A program made the position numbers and the translations under genes. Positions 1 to 12,252 of a stretch of 64,000 bases of DNA are shown one piece after another; positions within the stretch are counted from its first letter, which is position 1; each line of letters opens with the position of its first letter. The stretch is from positions 29,871,525 to 29,935,524 of the forward strand of contig JANJXV010000010.1 in NCBI GenBank assembly GCA_024803745.1, given 5' to 3'. Source of the stretch: Megascapheus bottae (Eukaryota; Chordata; Mammalia; Rodentia; Geomyidae). A model generated the notes under the pieces. It made no database searches. It saw only the letters and a program-made list of their open reading frames with translations, and was not told the DNA's origin.

Positions 1-1353
1 GGAATCGCACTACAACTAGTTTTTGAAAACTTTACAAGAAGGAATAGGAGATACAATAGGCCTCCTTGGCACAGGTCGAAACTTTCTCAATAAGGACTAA
101 GAATCACAACAAATCAGAGAAAGGCTGGATAAGTGAGACTACATTAAACTGCAGAGTTTCTGTATGGCAAAGGACATAGCTAGTAAATTAATTAGGAAGC
201 CTACAGAATGGGAGATCTTCACTAACCATACAACAGACAAAGGCTTCATATCTAAAATATATCAACAGCTCAAAAAATTGAATCACTCCAAAACTAATCT
301 CTAAAGTAACAACCATCCCATTAAAAGATGGGCCAAAGACTTAGAGTCTTCTCTGAAGAAGAAACAAAAATGGCCTGTAGACAAATGAAGAAATGCTCAA
401 CATCTCTGGTCATAAAAGAAATGCAAATCAAAACAACTCTAAGATTCCACCTCACTCCAGTTAGAATGGCTAGGATCAAAAAAAACTAATAACAACAGAT
501 GCTGGAGGGGATGTGGCCAGAAGGGATCACTACTACACTGTTGGTGGGAGTGAAAACTCGTTCAACCACTATGGAAAGCAGTATGGCAATTCCTCAAAAG
601 ACTAAACATAGAGCTCCCCTATGACCCAGCAATTCCACTACTTGGCATTTACCCAATTGTCCAGAAACAAGGACATACTAAATCCACTAGCACAATGATG
701 TTCATTGCAGCACTATTTACCATAGCAAAGATATGGGACCAACCCAGATGTCCCTCAGTTGATGAGTGGATCAACAAGATGTGGTATTTATACACAATGG
801 AATTCTATGCTGCTGTCAGAAAGAATGACATCGCCCCATTTGTTAGAAAATGGAAAGTCTTAGAAAAAATCATATTAAGTGAAGTAAGCCAGACTTAAAG
901 GAACATAGGCTCAATGGTTTCCCTCATTTGTCATAATCAGTAGAAACTTTGGGCTCTCCTAGCAGAGATTTGCAATACAGCAAAACCTAGATAATTAGGC
1001 CATACAGTATGACGCTAAATGAAAAGACCTCTAGGATATAGAAACAAAAGCCATATAATGAGTGATTGTTGTCCTTAATGTACTATGTTATCTCTCATCT
1101 CTTTTGCTGTCCTCTGGTTATTTCATATTGTTACAGTATTTCACTTTGTTATCTGATATATTGGATAAATGCATATTTGGTTATTTGAAATTGGATAGGG
1201 AAGGGGGAAAACAAGATGAGGGATGGGGGTGGGGGGAGGGAAATGGGGACCAAGACATGAGAAAGGGTATCAATGTATGTGAAGTAATGCACCTTCTATC
1301 TGGTGAATATAATGTAACCCTTCTATTAATTACAATAAAATATATGTAAAAAA
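1..1353 (+). mobile_element. L1 (LINE-1) 3' end: ORF2 C-terminus plus 3' UTR
   Basis: This is the 3' part of an L1 retrotransposon in sense orientation. ORF2 similarity begins near base 25, so it is 5'-truncated or continues off the window. Early frames are broken by stops and indels. The last ORF2 stretch, 695-898, is open and reads like the conserved L1 ORF2 C-terminus ([38 protein letters not shown]). The 3' UTR follows, with a G-rich polypurine tract at about 1196-1247, and ends in an A-rich tail at about 1337-1353. ORF2 normally encodes endonuclease and reverse transcriptase; only the cysteine-rich tail region is present, so this copy is dead. Other L1s in the window share the same 3' UTR, so they belong to one lineage. 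Confidence 0.93.
695..898 (+). pseudogene. L1 ORF2 C-terminal fragment
   Basis: A 67-codon open stretch covers the extreme C-terminus of L1 ORF2p. Upstream codons of the same ORF2 are interrupted, so this is a decayed remnant and not a gene. The motif [19 protein letters not shown] is shared with the copies at 54,041-54,229 (minus strand) and 61,700-62,322 (plus strand). Confidence 0.85.
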
Positions 1354-1706
1354 GAAACTTCAAAACAGACAATATGATATGTTGAATCTCAACAGTATGG
1401 AAAATTTGTAAATATTCACATGTGGAAAAATAAAATATCTGATTATAATGTGTTGACTTGGTATTTTTAAATGAGAGAGAAGGAATGATTATCTTTGTCA
1501 TTTATAAATCTAATTCTATTACACTGTCTCACTGTCTCTATTTTCAAGCAATGGACAGACATGATTTCAGGTATGTAAATACAACAAGATGACAAGTAAT
1601 ACTGATAACTAGAGAATTTCAGGAAAAGAACCCGAAAGAATGATACTCTCAAAAGGATTTGATTGGCTGGGCACTGATAGCATCTAGCAGTAATTTTAGC
1701 TAACAA
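1354..1706. other. single-copy sequence, nothing recognised
   Basis: AT-rich sequence with no convincing ORF, RNA gene or repeat that I recognise. Confidence 0.5.
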
Positions 1707-1890
1707 GGCTGAAATCTAAAGATCATGCTTTGACGTGAGCCTGAGAAGGAAAGTGCATGAGACTCTCATTTTCAGTTAACCACTTGAAAACCGTAAGTGA
1801 GCTGTGGCTCAAAGTGGTAGAGTGCTAGCCTTGAGGGGGGGAGGGAAAGCAATGGGACATTGCCCAGGCTCTGATCTCAAGTCCAAGGCT
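1707..1890 (+). mobile_element. B1/tRNA-like composite SINE, diverged
   Basis: The left part (about 1707-1800) matches the second half of a B1/7SL-like monomer as seen at 41,336-41,555 (AGGCTG, GATCATG, GAGACTCT blocks). The right part (about 1801-1890) carries the tRNA-like module with A-box-like GTGGCTCAAAGTGGTAGAG and a B-box-like end. It is 5'-truncated and lacks a clear TSD. Confidence 0.7.
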
Positions 1891-2918
1891 CAGATAGAGG
1901 ATCTGATAGCTTTTGTCATACAAGTTAGCTGCCAGCAAACTGTTTATTTGATCCAGTCTTTGATTAATTACAACTATATTTTCTACTTATAAGTCTCTGG
2001 GGAAGAAAATAGCCTTACTGAAAAGCTCTTACGTTGAACTCTGTCACCTAATATCTTGTTTATAAGTTATATTTACTGAGTTAACCCAGATATAAAAATA
2101 ATTCATTTCCATGACAATTTTCAATTGATGATCAAAATTACACAAGGTAAATAATTCTAGTACAGCTTTCTGAAACTGTCAGAAAAGCAGAAAGTTTGGT
2201 AACCAATCTTATGAAAGAGTTGCAAATGGGAAGACATCTTGTAAATGCAAATAAAATACATTCTTAGTGACTAATCAGATTCATTGCTATTTTATAACAC
2301 TTGATAGCATACTTTCTGAGGGAATATAAACAAGCCCAAAGACAATCTATGATCCCTACAAACACAGAAATCAGGTTTCCAATTTTTTCCTTGTTGATTA
2401 TTCAATGCCTTAGGAAGAGAATTAAATATGGAACAAAGCCAATATATATGTGTATGTATATACATAACAAAGACAAGTAAGACTCATGTCTGTGAATAGA
2501 CATTTTTATGGTTTTCTATGAAGGCACACATCACATGATGAACTTTGAATTGAGAAGCAGATTTTGGTATCCATCCAATAGTAGGAAAATAAACCAATCA
2601 AGCCAAAAGGGACTGAGACGTGAGAAAGTATACTCTGGACTAACGGCAAGGGAGTAAGGCTGATAGGACAAGCTACATTTCAAATTTATCAGCCACTTTT
2701 GATTATAGTTCTTAAGTAAGGAAAAAAAAACAAGGATCTAATCTGGAGTTAGAAAGTTTTGGTTAATTGTGAATATCAGTTAAACATGATCCCCAAAGCA
2801 GGCTCTTTGGGAAAAGATAATGTAAAGACAAAGTAAAAAGGTGGCCATCTGCAAACCAGAAATTTATCTACCCAAATGACATTTTGCTCTTATACTTCTT
2901 TAAAACTGTGGTAAAAAT
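1891..2918. other. single-copy AT-rich sequence
   Basis: No gene or dispersed repeat recognised. It contains a short imperfect palindromic TATA/TGTA stretch near 2443-2465. Confidence 0.5.
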
Positions 2919-2927
2919 AAAATTCTG

Positions 2928-3112
2928 GGGGCCGGGAGTTTGGCCTTGTGATAGAGTGCTTGCCTATCATGCACGAAGACCCAGGTTCAATTTCTCAGTA
3001 CTACATACATAGAAAAAAAAGCTGGAAATCAAGTGGTAGAGGTCTATCTAGCCTTGGGAAAGCTCAAGGACAGAAGTCAGGCACTGAGTTCAAATCCCAG
3101 GACTGGCAAAAA
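2928..3112 (+). mobile_element. IDL-Geo-like dimeric SINE
   Basis: The ID-like left monomer starts GGGCCGGGAGTTTGGCC and has a B-box-like GGTTCAATT. A short A-rich linker follows, then the right monomer ending CCCAGGACTGGC and poly(A). It is flanked by AAAATTCTG at 2919-2927 and 3113-3121, a 9-bp TSD. The right monomer's A-box region carries small deletions. Confidence 0.9.
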
Positions 3113-3121
3113 AAAATTCTG

Positions 3122-4257
3122 TTGTTTAGGCCACCTCACAGATGTTATATCACTGTAACAATTCTACCTGATAAATATAGTCACATGCTTTTTGTTTTCT
3201 TTAATTTCCTTCTTTTTCAGATATGTATGGATATTGGATTTTATAAAATTTTTTGCTGCCTTGATATTTTTTATACCTATTGCTTTTTTATATTGTTGTT
3301 ATGTTGAATTTCAGTGTTTTCTTTTTCAAATGCTGAAACCTCTTTCTATTCCTGGTATAAGCCTACCGGGTCATACATGATATATTACATTTCATGTGTT
3401 GGATTTGATTTGCCAAATTTTTCAAGAAAGGTAAAATTTAAGACAAAAATAATTCTAAAGATGAGAATTACTCATTGATATATCTCCAAAATCAAATCAA
3501 ATTGAACATAAATGGAAAACATTTGAAACAGCAGATCAAATTGATATTGTTCTACAGCAGAAATAAAATGGATGAGATTCTAGAATAGAAGAATAGTAAC
3601 AATATTTTGTGTCAGTTAAAATTTTAAAAATGGTTTCTTTTCCCTCAGCAGAGGAATGAAAAATTTGACAAAATATTTGAATTGAAACTCAGCAACAGAA
3701 ACAACATTGATGTAGAAACGAAGGTGGCTTTTATTATTGTGTCTTTCAGACTAAGTAATTTAGCAATTGTTACAAAATTATGAAGTGCCATCCAGAGACA
3801 TCAAAGAGGGTATGGAGTTGCATGAAAGAAAAATAAAGACACACACAATGAAGATGTTGTACAAAGTGACATCTACACAACCAAAGATTTCGAGTTCTTC
3901 AAAACGTTTTGGTTGTTTTAAGGTGTAAAGAAATCCTAAGACTAAGAATGGCTCCTTTCTTTGAATTCACCTAGATAATACAGATACAATTATTCATCTT
4001 ACGGCTCAAGGAGTCACATATCAGTGTTATTGCCTTAAAAAACATACTGAAGCATCAGAGGGATTTAGTCAAATGACACGGCTCACTGTTAAAATTTCAA
4101 TGACTAGTAAAGCAAAATGGGAGTTTTCTTAGCATAGAGACTAATAGAAAAAGCTGTGGAATTGGAGTAGATTCTAGTCTTTGATCTGTCAGGCCATCAC
4201 TGAAGATATCTGGCTTCATTCCCAGCCTTTCTATAGCAATAAGTCAGAGACTGACCT
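3122..4257. other. single-copy AT-rich sequence
   Basis: No supported gene. Short open frames at 2948-3380 are chance reading frames through the SINE and T-rich flank. Confidence 0.5.
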
Positions 4258-4435
4258 AATCTCTAATCCATGGCTTGTGGTGTAGCGCTGTGTAACTTAC
4301 ATAACTTTGTGATTCACCTTGCCTCATTGGCTATAGAAGATAGGAATGACAGTTAAGTCATGGACTCATGATTAAATTAAAGGAGTTATATGTAAAGCAA
4401 TGACTAGCACATAAAGAACCTAATACGTATGTACT
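4258..4435 (-). repeat. MIR SINE relic
   Basis: The plus strand reads like the reverse complement of MIR. In order it has a GTGTAACTTACATAACTTTGTGA-like core, a CCTCATTGGCTATAGAA-type segment, GATTAAATTAAAGGAGTTATATGTAAAGCAATGACTAGCACATA, matching MIR's AAATGAGTTAATACATGTAAAGCAC...GGCACATAG. This is an ancient mammalian repeat and too diverged to show TSDs. Confidence 0.72.
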
Positions 4436-5971
4436 ATAAAAGACTATAAAGTAAATAATAGTTGGAGATACCAGCCTCAGAAATTATGCCACAAGAAACA
4501 CATACCCTTGAAGCCTGAGATAGTTTAAAGTGAGCAGAAAAGGTATAAAGTGGTGGTTTATGATCTTGTTTGAATCTACAGGCTTCTTGAGTTGAATGGA
4601 GAGCTAAATAAATGGTCACTGATTTTCTAAAAAATCTGTATTTTGTTTTCACTTTTGTGTTCTGAGCCATTCTGGATATTAATTTCCAAAGGCTGAATTA
4701 TTTTTCTAATTTCTAGTATCCAGTATCTAGTATCCTTTAATATAAATTTATTATTTATTATGCTAGATATTTTGTTGGAAATTAGGATGCACGTTTTCCT
4801 GCTATATAAGTTATCTTTGACTGTATGATGTATTTGAATAAAATTCAATGCTATTATTTATCAAAACTGAAGGGAAATACTTTAGCATGCTGTTTATTGA
4901 AACTGATGGAAAATAACTTATTTACCAAACACAATAATCATTTAATATGGTCAAATATGCTGCTAATTTTGCAAACTTCCAGGAACCATAAAATTTTTTT
5001 AAGCTAGTCACAGCTACTTTCAATTTTAGGTTCAGCCCAAGAGAAATTTCTAAACTTAAACAACTAAAGATAGAACTTAGAGACAGAAAGTAAACTCAAT
5101 GAATGCTTCTTTAGAAATAACTTACTAGAATGGCAATTTGTTTATTCTCTTCCCTCTTCTTGGAAATATCACAAACAATAGATTGAAATTACCCACTTGC
5201 ATCCATCCATCAGTGTGCTTCAGGGCAGACCTGATAGCAAAGGTAGATTACCTCTTATCTCTAAAACCCTTGATTGGAGTGAACTTGTAAATGGTTCTTT
5301 CTCACTGCTCAGAGGACTTTAGCTGTCCTGAGATGATAATGTAATCATCTGTAGAAAACACAAATTCCCTAATTAACATTAGAGCCCAGGGAAACTTTCT
5401 CTATGAAAGACAAACCCAGGCAGACCCCAATACCGCCATCAAACTAAGAGGGTTTGGCGTGATTGGTTTGATTGGATGTTAGTGAAGAGTCTTATTTCCT
5501 CTTTATTATTCAGCAAGGAGTCATCAAGGAAAAAAAAATCTCCTGATTGTTTATCAGAGGCTCTTCCTTACCCAGTCTTTAATCAAATAGAATGTGGAAG
5601 GATAGTCAAGTTCACATTTCTTTATAGGACATTCTGAAAACTCCCTAACATCAGAGCATTTGAAATCAGGGATTTGTAAGACTGTGTATATGTCCACTTT
5701 CTAGCATGTACAAGTTTAATTCATTTGGAACACTGATTTCTTTGACTCTTCTTTCTCTTCCTAGCCCATTATCTAATGTGCCTATTTAATTAAATTATTT
5801 CTCAAATCAATCCTATCTCCTGTTTCTCCTACTACCCTTGAGCTCTTATCACATGTAACCTTTTTAAAATTTCTTCCCTTAATATCCCACATGATTTTAA
5901 ATGTCCAGTAACTTGAAACACAAGAAAACTCCCTTGCTTACAATATCCAATGACTTTCTATTACCCATAAT
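4436..5971. other. single-copy sequence
   Basis: No gene or recognisable repeat. Composition is ordinary AT-rich intergenic or intronic sequence. Confidence 0.5.
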
Positions 5972-5984
5972 CCAACCACCTATA

Positions 5985-6315
<331 letters not shown>

Positions 6316-6506
6316 TTTCTTTGCCAATCCTGGGCTTAAACTCAGGACCTCAGCACTGTCCTTGGACTTTCTCAAGGCTAGAGCTCTCCCACTTGAGCCT
6401 CAGCATCACTTCCGGTGTCTTTTCTATGTATGTGGTAAGGGGGAATCAAACCTAGGTCTTCGTCCGTGCTAGGCAAGCACTGTACTACTAGGCCAAACTC
6501 CCGGCC
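6316..6506 (-). mobile_element. IDL-Geo-like SINE with expanded tail
   Basis: Complement orientation: the tail-side GCCAATCCTGGGC comes first and the ID-like head ends CTCCCGGCC at 6506. The insertion, tail included, is bounded by the perfect 13-bp duplication CCAACCACCTATA at 5972-5984 and 6507-6519. The whole 522-bp block between the duplications is therefore one insertion event plus tail growth. Confidence 0.93.
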
Positions 6507-6589
6507 CCAACCACCTATAATTTATGATTAATCATTAGCTAAACTTCTACAACCTCCAGAAGTCTAAACTTGCCCATGTTTCCAGCTCC

Positions 6590-6965
6590 CTCATCTATGA
6601 AGCGGGACTCTGCTGCGGTTTTGATTGGTAAAAGTCCCCCGCCCATGGATATCTCACTATTGATGACTTAGTCCCCCATCTGGTAGAGCCAATCTGGGAA
6701 AGGTGATTGGATTACAAAGGATCTGACCTAATTACTGGATTAATTCAATGATGTAGTCATAATTGATGCCATTATGAGGAAGTAATGCAAGCTCTCCCAG
6801 CTCATCTGTTTTTCTCTCTGCCTCCTGTCTACCATGAATGAACTACAATGCTCCATTCCATGTTCCCAGTCAAGATATTCTGCCTCACGATGAAAATGAC
6901 CCAGAAGCAAGGAACCATGATCTAACTCTTCTGAACCCTCTGAAGCCCTGAATCAAGCTGAATAA
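6590..6965 (+). repeat. MaLR-like LTR remnant
   Basis: The order of blocks resembles mammalian MaLR-type LTRs: GCGGTTTTGATTGG, ATTCAATGATG, CTCTCTGCCTCCTGTCTACCATGA, TATTCTGCCTCACGATGA, GAACCCTCTGAAGCCCTGA and AATAAA near 6961. A second, more diverged relative lies at 31,130-31,385. The family assignment is from memory of consensus order and is tentative. Confidence 0.45.
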
Positions 6966-9900
6966 AAAGACAAAGCAGGACTTCAGTTATAAAACTCAAT
7001 GCATATTCTAAAAGAAATAATGAAAGATGGAGTAGGTAGAGGAGAATAAAGATGATTGGTCAAGATTTATTGTATTCATACATTACTTGGCTTTCTTTGT
7101 TCCCCATGGTCCATATCTTTTTTCCTTAAGCCAATGTATTTTCTTTTGAAGCACTTGAATGGGCCAGCCTACTTTATAGGACCTACAAATGTTGGTTTCT
7201 GGATTGTGGATATGAAAATCAGAAAGTAATGACCAGAAACAATGTAAATGATGACCATGAGATCTCTGTAAAATATCCTTTGTTGTTTCAGACTTAAGTT
7301 GTGTGGATGAAAGTTTAATCTCTTGCACTTTCAACTGGATGCTTTTCCACAAGATGAGCAGAAGCACTATTTTGCTTGAGAATAAAAGAAAACATGAAGT
7401 TTGACGACTTCCATTGTTCCAGAGGGTCGAAATTCTTGAGCTCAGGTGTCCTAAATTTGGCATTAAAATGCAATCAGAACTAGTATTTAATGGAGAGCAT
7501 GTAAGATAGCATCAAAGTGGTTTCTGAACATTTCAGAATGAAAACAAAGTACTTGAGAATGTTTGATTTTGTTTTTCTCTACTACACAATATATGGAAAA
7601 GAAAAAAAGACCAATAATATTTTTATAAATAAATACCTTTGGTAGAAAGGAACAGAAGAAGCAATGACTAATTGTGAAAAGGGAATGATTCCGGAAGTTC
7701 TTTGAAAAAGTTTTCTATGTCAGTTACTTGTATTTAGAAAGTTCCCCCAGCTCTGTTCTAGGTCAAATATCTAAGAACAATTTGTTTTTATAAATCAACC
7801 TGTAGTCATAGTTACCACTAAATATCAGCACAAAGAAAGAGGAATCAGAAACTCCTTCCATTACTAAGCATCTCTTTGAGAGTCTGTTTAGTGAGTATAC
7901 ATATCTGAAGACCATTTAAATCATAAAGTTCCTGGCAATACAAGTTTCAGATCATTTTTAGGATCTGCTGGACTTCTCAGCAGGAAAGGGAAATAGAATA
8001 CCTATTGTGGTCCACCAAGGCTGAGATGCTGCACCCGCTCAGGATAATCTGGGCCATCCAATTATGTCAAGTCAGAGAGTTACAATGAAGAAAATTAGCA
8101 ATCAGCTGACTCCTACTGTAGCCACACAGCTCCTCCCAATTTGCCATTAAGTCCTGCATTCTTGTCACAGTCACTCTCTTTACATTGAATATAGGATTTC
8201 AATCCAGGAAGTTTTATTTCTCTAGTAACAAACAGAGGAAGAATCTACGTAGATTTACTCCTTGAAGAGACAGTGGCAGATAAATTTGTTCAAAAAAAAA
8301 TATCTCTGCCTAGAGATGATATTTAGGGACAGTTTTTTTTCAAATAGAACACTAAATCAACATACTTTTGTTCATATTTTAAACTCTAAATAAATATTTT
8401 AAGACTCTCATCTAAATGACTTCCCTACCACTGATCTTGCCCTTTATTACAAAGGAAAATATGCTACTAATTGAATATTTCAGTAGATGTTATGTCAAAA
8501 CATCAATGCAAACATAACCATTAGCCGTTTACAGGGTATGACTTGTAATAATTAGTTTTCTGGATAGAATAAAATTAAGTAAAATGTACCATATACATGC
8601 ATATATAAATATAGATATTTCTCATGTATATCTATTGCCAAAAATCATTTTAAAATACTGAGGGTTATAAAACAAATAAAAATAACAGTTTCTTTAGGCC
8701 TCAGAATTATCAGTTTGATTGTGAGGTTTACATAAAAACAGTCCTTGAAGTTTATAGTTTATCTTTATGCAACTGGAAATGTTGGACCGAAAATACATTT
8801 AAAATTAGAAGAAAGGCACAGATGCACAGATATACTGAATAACACTAATAGTGAATATATCTGCCATTCATGTGAAAATTACGAACACTTTCTCCATAAA
8901 AGAGCAACCCAGGCAGGCACAGTCATCTATCTATCTGGTCTTAGTTGGAAAGATCCATGTTCAAGATGTGAATCAGATTATGTACTGGTTTTGCCAGTAC
9001 AAGGTAATGGCTAGTCAAGGGAACAAAGATGTAATTGGCTTTCATTTGCATTTCACCAAATTACCTGTGAATAAACTTAATTGGCTTGGGAGACTGAAAG
9101 AGTAAACGAACCCCCCAAAATGGGGTTTAGTTAATTAATCCTATATCATTTCAAGATACAAAATTTAACAAGCTATGAACTAGGGCTATGAATTAGGGCT
9201 ACACACAGATGGTAGGATTTCTAACTCAGTGTTCGTTTACTGGATCATCTCAACAAGACAGACTTGATAGTAACTGAGGACAACTATCAGGAGGACAGTG
9301 GGGAGCAGATGTAAAGGCACACTCATGTCACCTCCTCCAAGAAATATTCTCCCACCTCTTTAAGTCAGTATGCGTCATTCCATTTCCTGGACATAATAAC
9401 AATTAACCTCGCAAATGCATTCACTAGTGCATGCTTTTTCTCTTTCACTAGAATAACGTTCACAGGCCTTTGTTTTTCTGACTTTTTTTTGTTTTTTCTG
9501 GACAGGATACCTCCAGCATCCTAAGAACTAGTGAGGCTGATAAGGAATACTCACACCTTTGCTAATTGAATGGAAAAATACTAGCAGGAGTACGGACAGA
9601 GCTGCCTGTCCTTGAAAGAATCACTTATACCAGTTCCAGTGGATCTGAGGTTCTGGAACAGAACTTAGTGTTCCAAGAAGGACAGGCACTTCTGTCTTTC
9701 TCAATGCCCCTTCAATTCTTCTTCAGCATTTTAGTCTGTACTTTGTGTCTCAAGCTGTGGAACACCGTCTAACTCAAGAGCGTGCCAGACACAAAGTTGG
9801 AGAGGAACTAAAAGTATGATTTCAAAGTCCTGCCGTATCTCTCAAATTCCACTGTTTCTGGCATACTTTATAGCCTAATGATTAAGCTTTTGAGATGTTT

Positions 9901-11947
9901 CTTCAGCTTAAGTGTTAAAAGACTTAGAATGTTTTGCTGTTGCTTTACTCAAAGAAACCCATACTTAAAACCTATAGCTAGGAGAACAATACAATTAATT
10001 ATAATTTCTTCTATCACAAATTTTCTAACCAGCACAGTTAGCAACTGAAAAACTGAATTATTTTCCTAATAAGATAAAATGAAATAAAAACCAGGAAAAG
10101 TATATCAAAATTGGCACAGAACAAAAAGAGAATAAATAATTCACGTAGTCCACAGATAAACATGGGTTTAAGGTGAATAACTTTGAAGGGCTTCTTGGTT
10201 GTTTATTTTGTTTCTCAGGTAGTCTCTTGCAGAGTTTTGTGTTTGTTATAAATAAATCCCTTTGAGGCAGCACACTGTAAATTTATCATCTTAAACAGAA
10301 ATGATATGATCCTGGAAAACACAGTGGTTCTCATCTCAACCAAGTTCCTGAATTTATGTCTAACAAACTCCTAATCGTTCACTATGGAACTTTAAGGATT
10401 CCAAAAATCACTCTACATTTAAACTCTGAAAGTGAAATGTGTTCAACAAAATTTCAATTTAAAAAAGCCAAAGTAAAATATCAGACATTATGTTACATTA
10501 CCAGAGTGGTAGTTAAAACAAAATCTATGTCAAATGATAGAAGCTAGTTGAAATATTTTGTAATAAACAGAACTGTCAGCATCAAACATTTTAATTCACA
10601 ACTCAGATTACCATCTACAACCCATTGTAAAATTCCACTCAAATTCTAAAACACTCTTCTCTTATTTCCAAATCTGATTATATCAGCCAAACCTCTGCAT
10701 TCCAGGCAGAGGGGCTCAGCTTTAAAAATAAATAAATAAATCCAATAAACCACTCTATTTCTAAGATAATGAAGATAAAAAATGACACCAGGTTAAAATG
10801 GTAATGGAAACTTCCTTCATTGAGCAGGCTAAGGAGTCACATGGCTTACTTTGATTTGGCTTCTTCCAAATGAGAAGAGGCAGGGAAAGGGATAAAGAAG
10901 TAGCAATGTGATAAGGGACCTGAACACTTCAATAATGTCCTGGCAATCACCACCTGCAATGTGGAACCAAACCAATCTAAGGCACTCATGTGCTTATTCC
11001 TGCTGCCTGTAAGAGAAAATCTTGAAGCAGCAAGAAAAATGATGAAAACAGAAGGAATGCCAACCCTTCATGTGGATCTTTTCATGAAATCCCTTCATGT
11101 GAAACCGTTAACTACTCTTCCACTTTCCTAAGGCAAGACAATCTATGCAATTATATACTTCACATTGTTTTATTTTTCCCTTGACAGTAATGCTTATTCA
11201 GTTCTGGACTCAATCATGTTAGCAACAAAGGAAATAGCTATTCTTTTAATAAACAGACAAGGAGTATTTAATCCTGCCCAAATATTATATGAAAAATTGG
11301 AAAGACAATAGTGAACTTGCCACACCAAAAGTTAAAAAAATGCCTATTTAACTAAAAAGCAAAATGACTAGTCCAATATTAGTTCTCACATACGATTGAC
11401 CATAACAGCATATAATATGTGCAAATGATATTAAAACCTGAATACTTTTCCTTATCCCTTCTTTTTCTTTCTCCCTTCCTTCGTTTCTTTTTCTTTCCCC
11501 AAACCTCATGTTATTTCCTCATGTTTCTTCCTATTGCTTCTTCTTTTTCTCCTAATTTACTGTCTCCCTCAAAGAAAGAGTTTACCTGATCATTTATGTC
11601 TTCTCCATGTATTACTGAAAAGTATAAGAAACCTATTGAGTAAAGAAGAAAATAACAATTCTTGTTGTGTGACAAAGTTTAATTGAGATTTAATGCTCAG
11701 TATATTCAAAATGCTCAGCACATTCAGGTATTATGAGACAATATTAATAATAATAAAGTGTGATCAGACTAAATGCTCATCAACAGACGAATGGATAAAA
11801 CCTTTTTATATTATATATCATGAATTATATATTAACTAGCTAATTAGTTATCTATTGATATAATATATAAGGTATACCATATATTACATATTATACATAA
11901 TTCAGTAGTAAATCAAAACAAAATTATATAACTTTTAAAAGATGAAT
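6966..11947. other. 5-kb repeat-poor block
   Basis: No gene, SINE or L1 that I can recognise. Minor items are a small A+T-only stretch at about 11,805-11,900, a pyrimidine-rich patch at about 11,456-11,575, a short AAAT run near 10,729-10,740 and a local direct repeat (CCCTTCATGTG, at about 11,067 and 11,092). The 126-codon minus frame at 7083-7463 has no recognisable homology. Confidence 0.5.
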
Positions 11948-11960
11948 GAACTAGAGATTA
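11948..11960. repeat. target-site duplication, left copy
   Basis: GAACTAGAGATTA, identical to 15,397-15,409. The pair brackets the inverted L1 and shows that both L1 segments arrived in one event. Confidence 0.88.
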
Positions 11961-12252
11961 ATATTATTTTTTGAATTCTTTTTTTTGTATATTTTTATTG
12001 TAATTAATAGAAGGGTTACATTATATTCACCAGATAGAAGGTACATTACTTCACATACACTGATACCCTTTCTCATGACTTCATCTCCATTTCCCTCCTC
12101 CCCACCCCATCCCTCATCTTGTTTTCCCCCTTCCCTATCCAATTTCAAATAATCAAATACACATTTATCCAATATATCAGATAACAAAGTGAAATACTGT
12201 ATCAATATGAGATAACCAAGGGAGAGCAAAAGAGATGAGAGATAACATAGTA
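11961..12252 (-). mobile_element. L1 3' UTR and tail (3' segment of a 5'-inverted L1)
   Basis: Read on the minus strand this is L1 3' UTR from the ACTATGTTATCTCTC point through the G-rich tract (C-rich on plus, about 12,085-12,118) to the TTACAATAAAAA-type end and A-rich tail at 11,961-12,000. It joins directly at about 12,252 to ORF2 sequence running in the opposite direction. This is the signature of twin-primed reverse transcription. Confidence 0.9.

Noticed and set aside
7083..7463. 126-codon minus-strand frame, with an AATAAA a little downstream
   Set aside because: No recognisable protein family in any frame, no poly(A) after the signal and no TSD seen, so a processed pseudogene is not supported.
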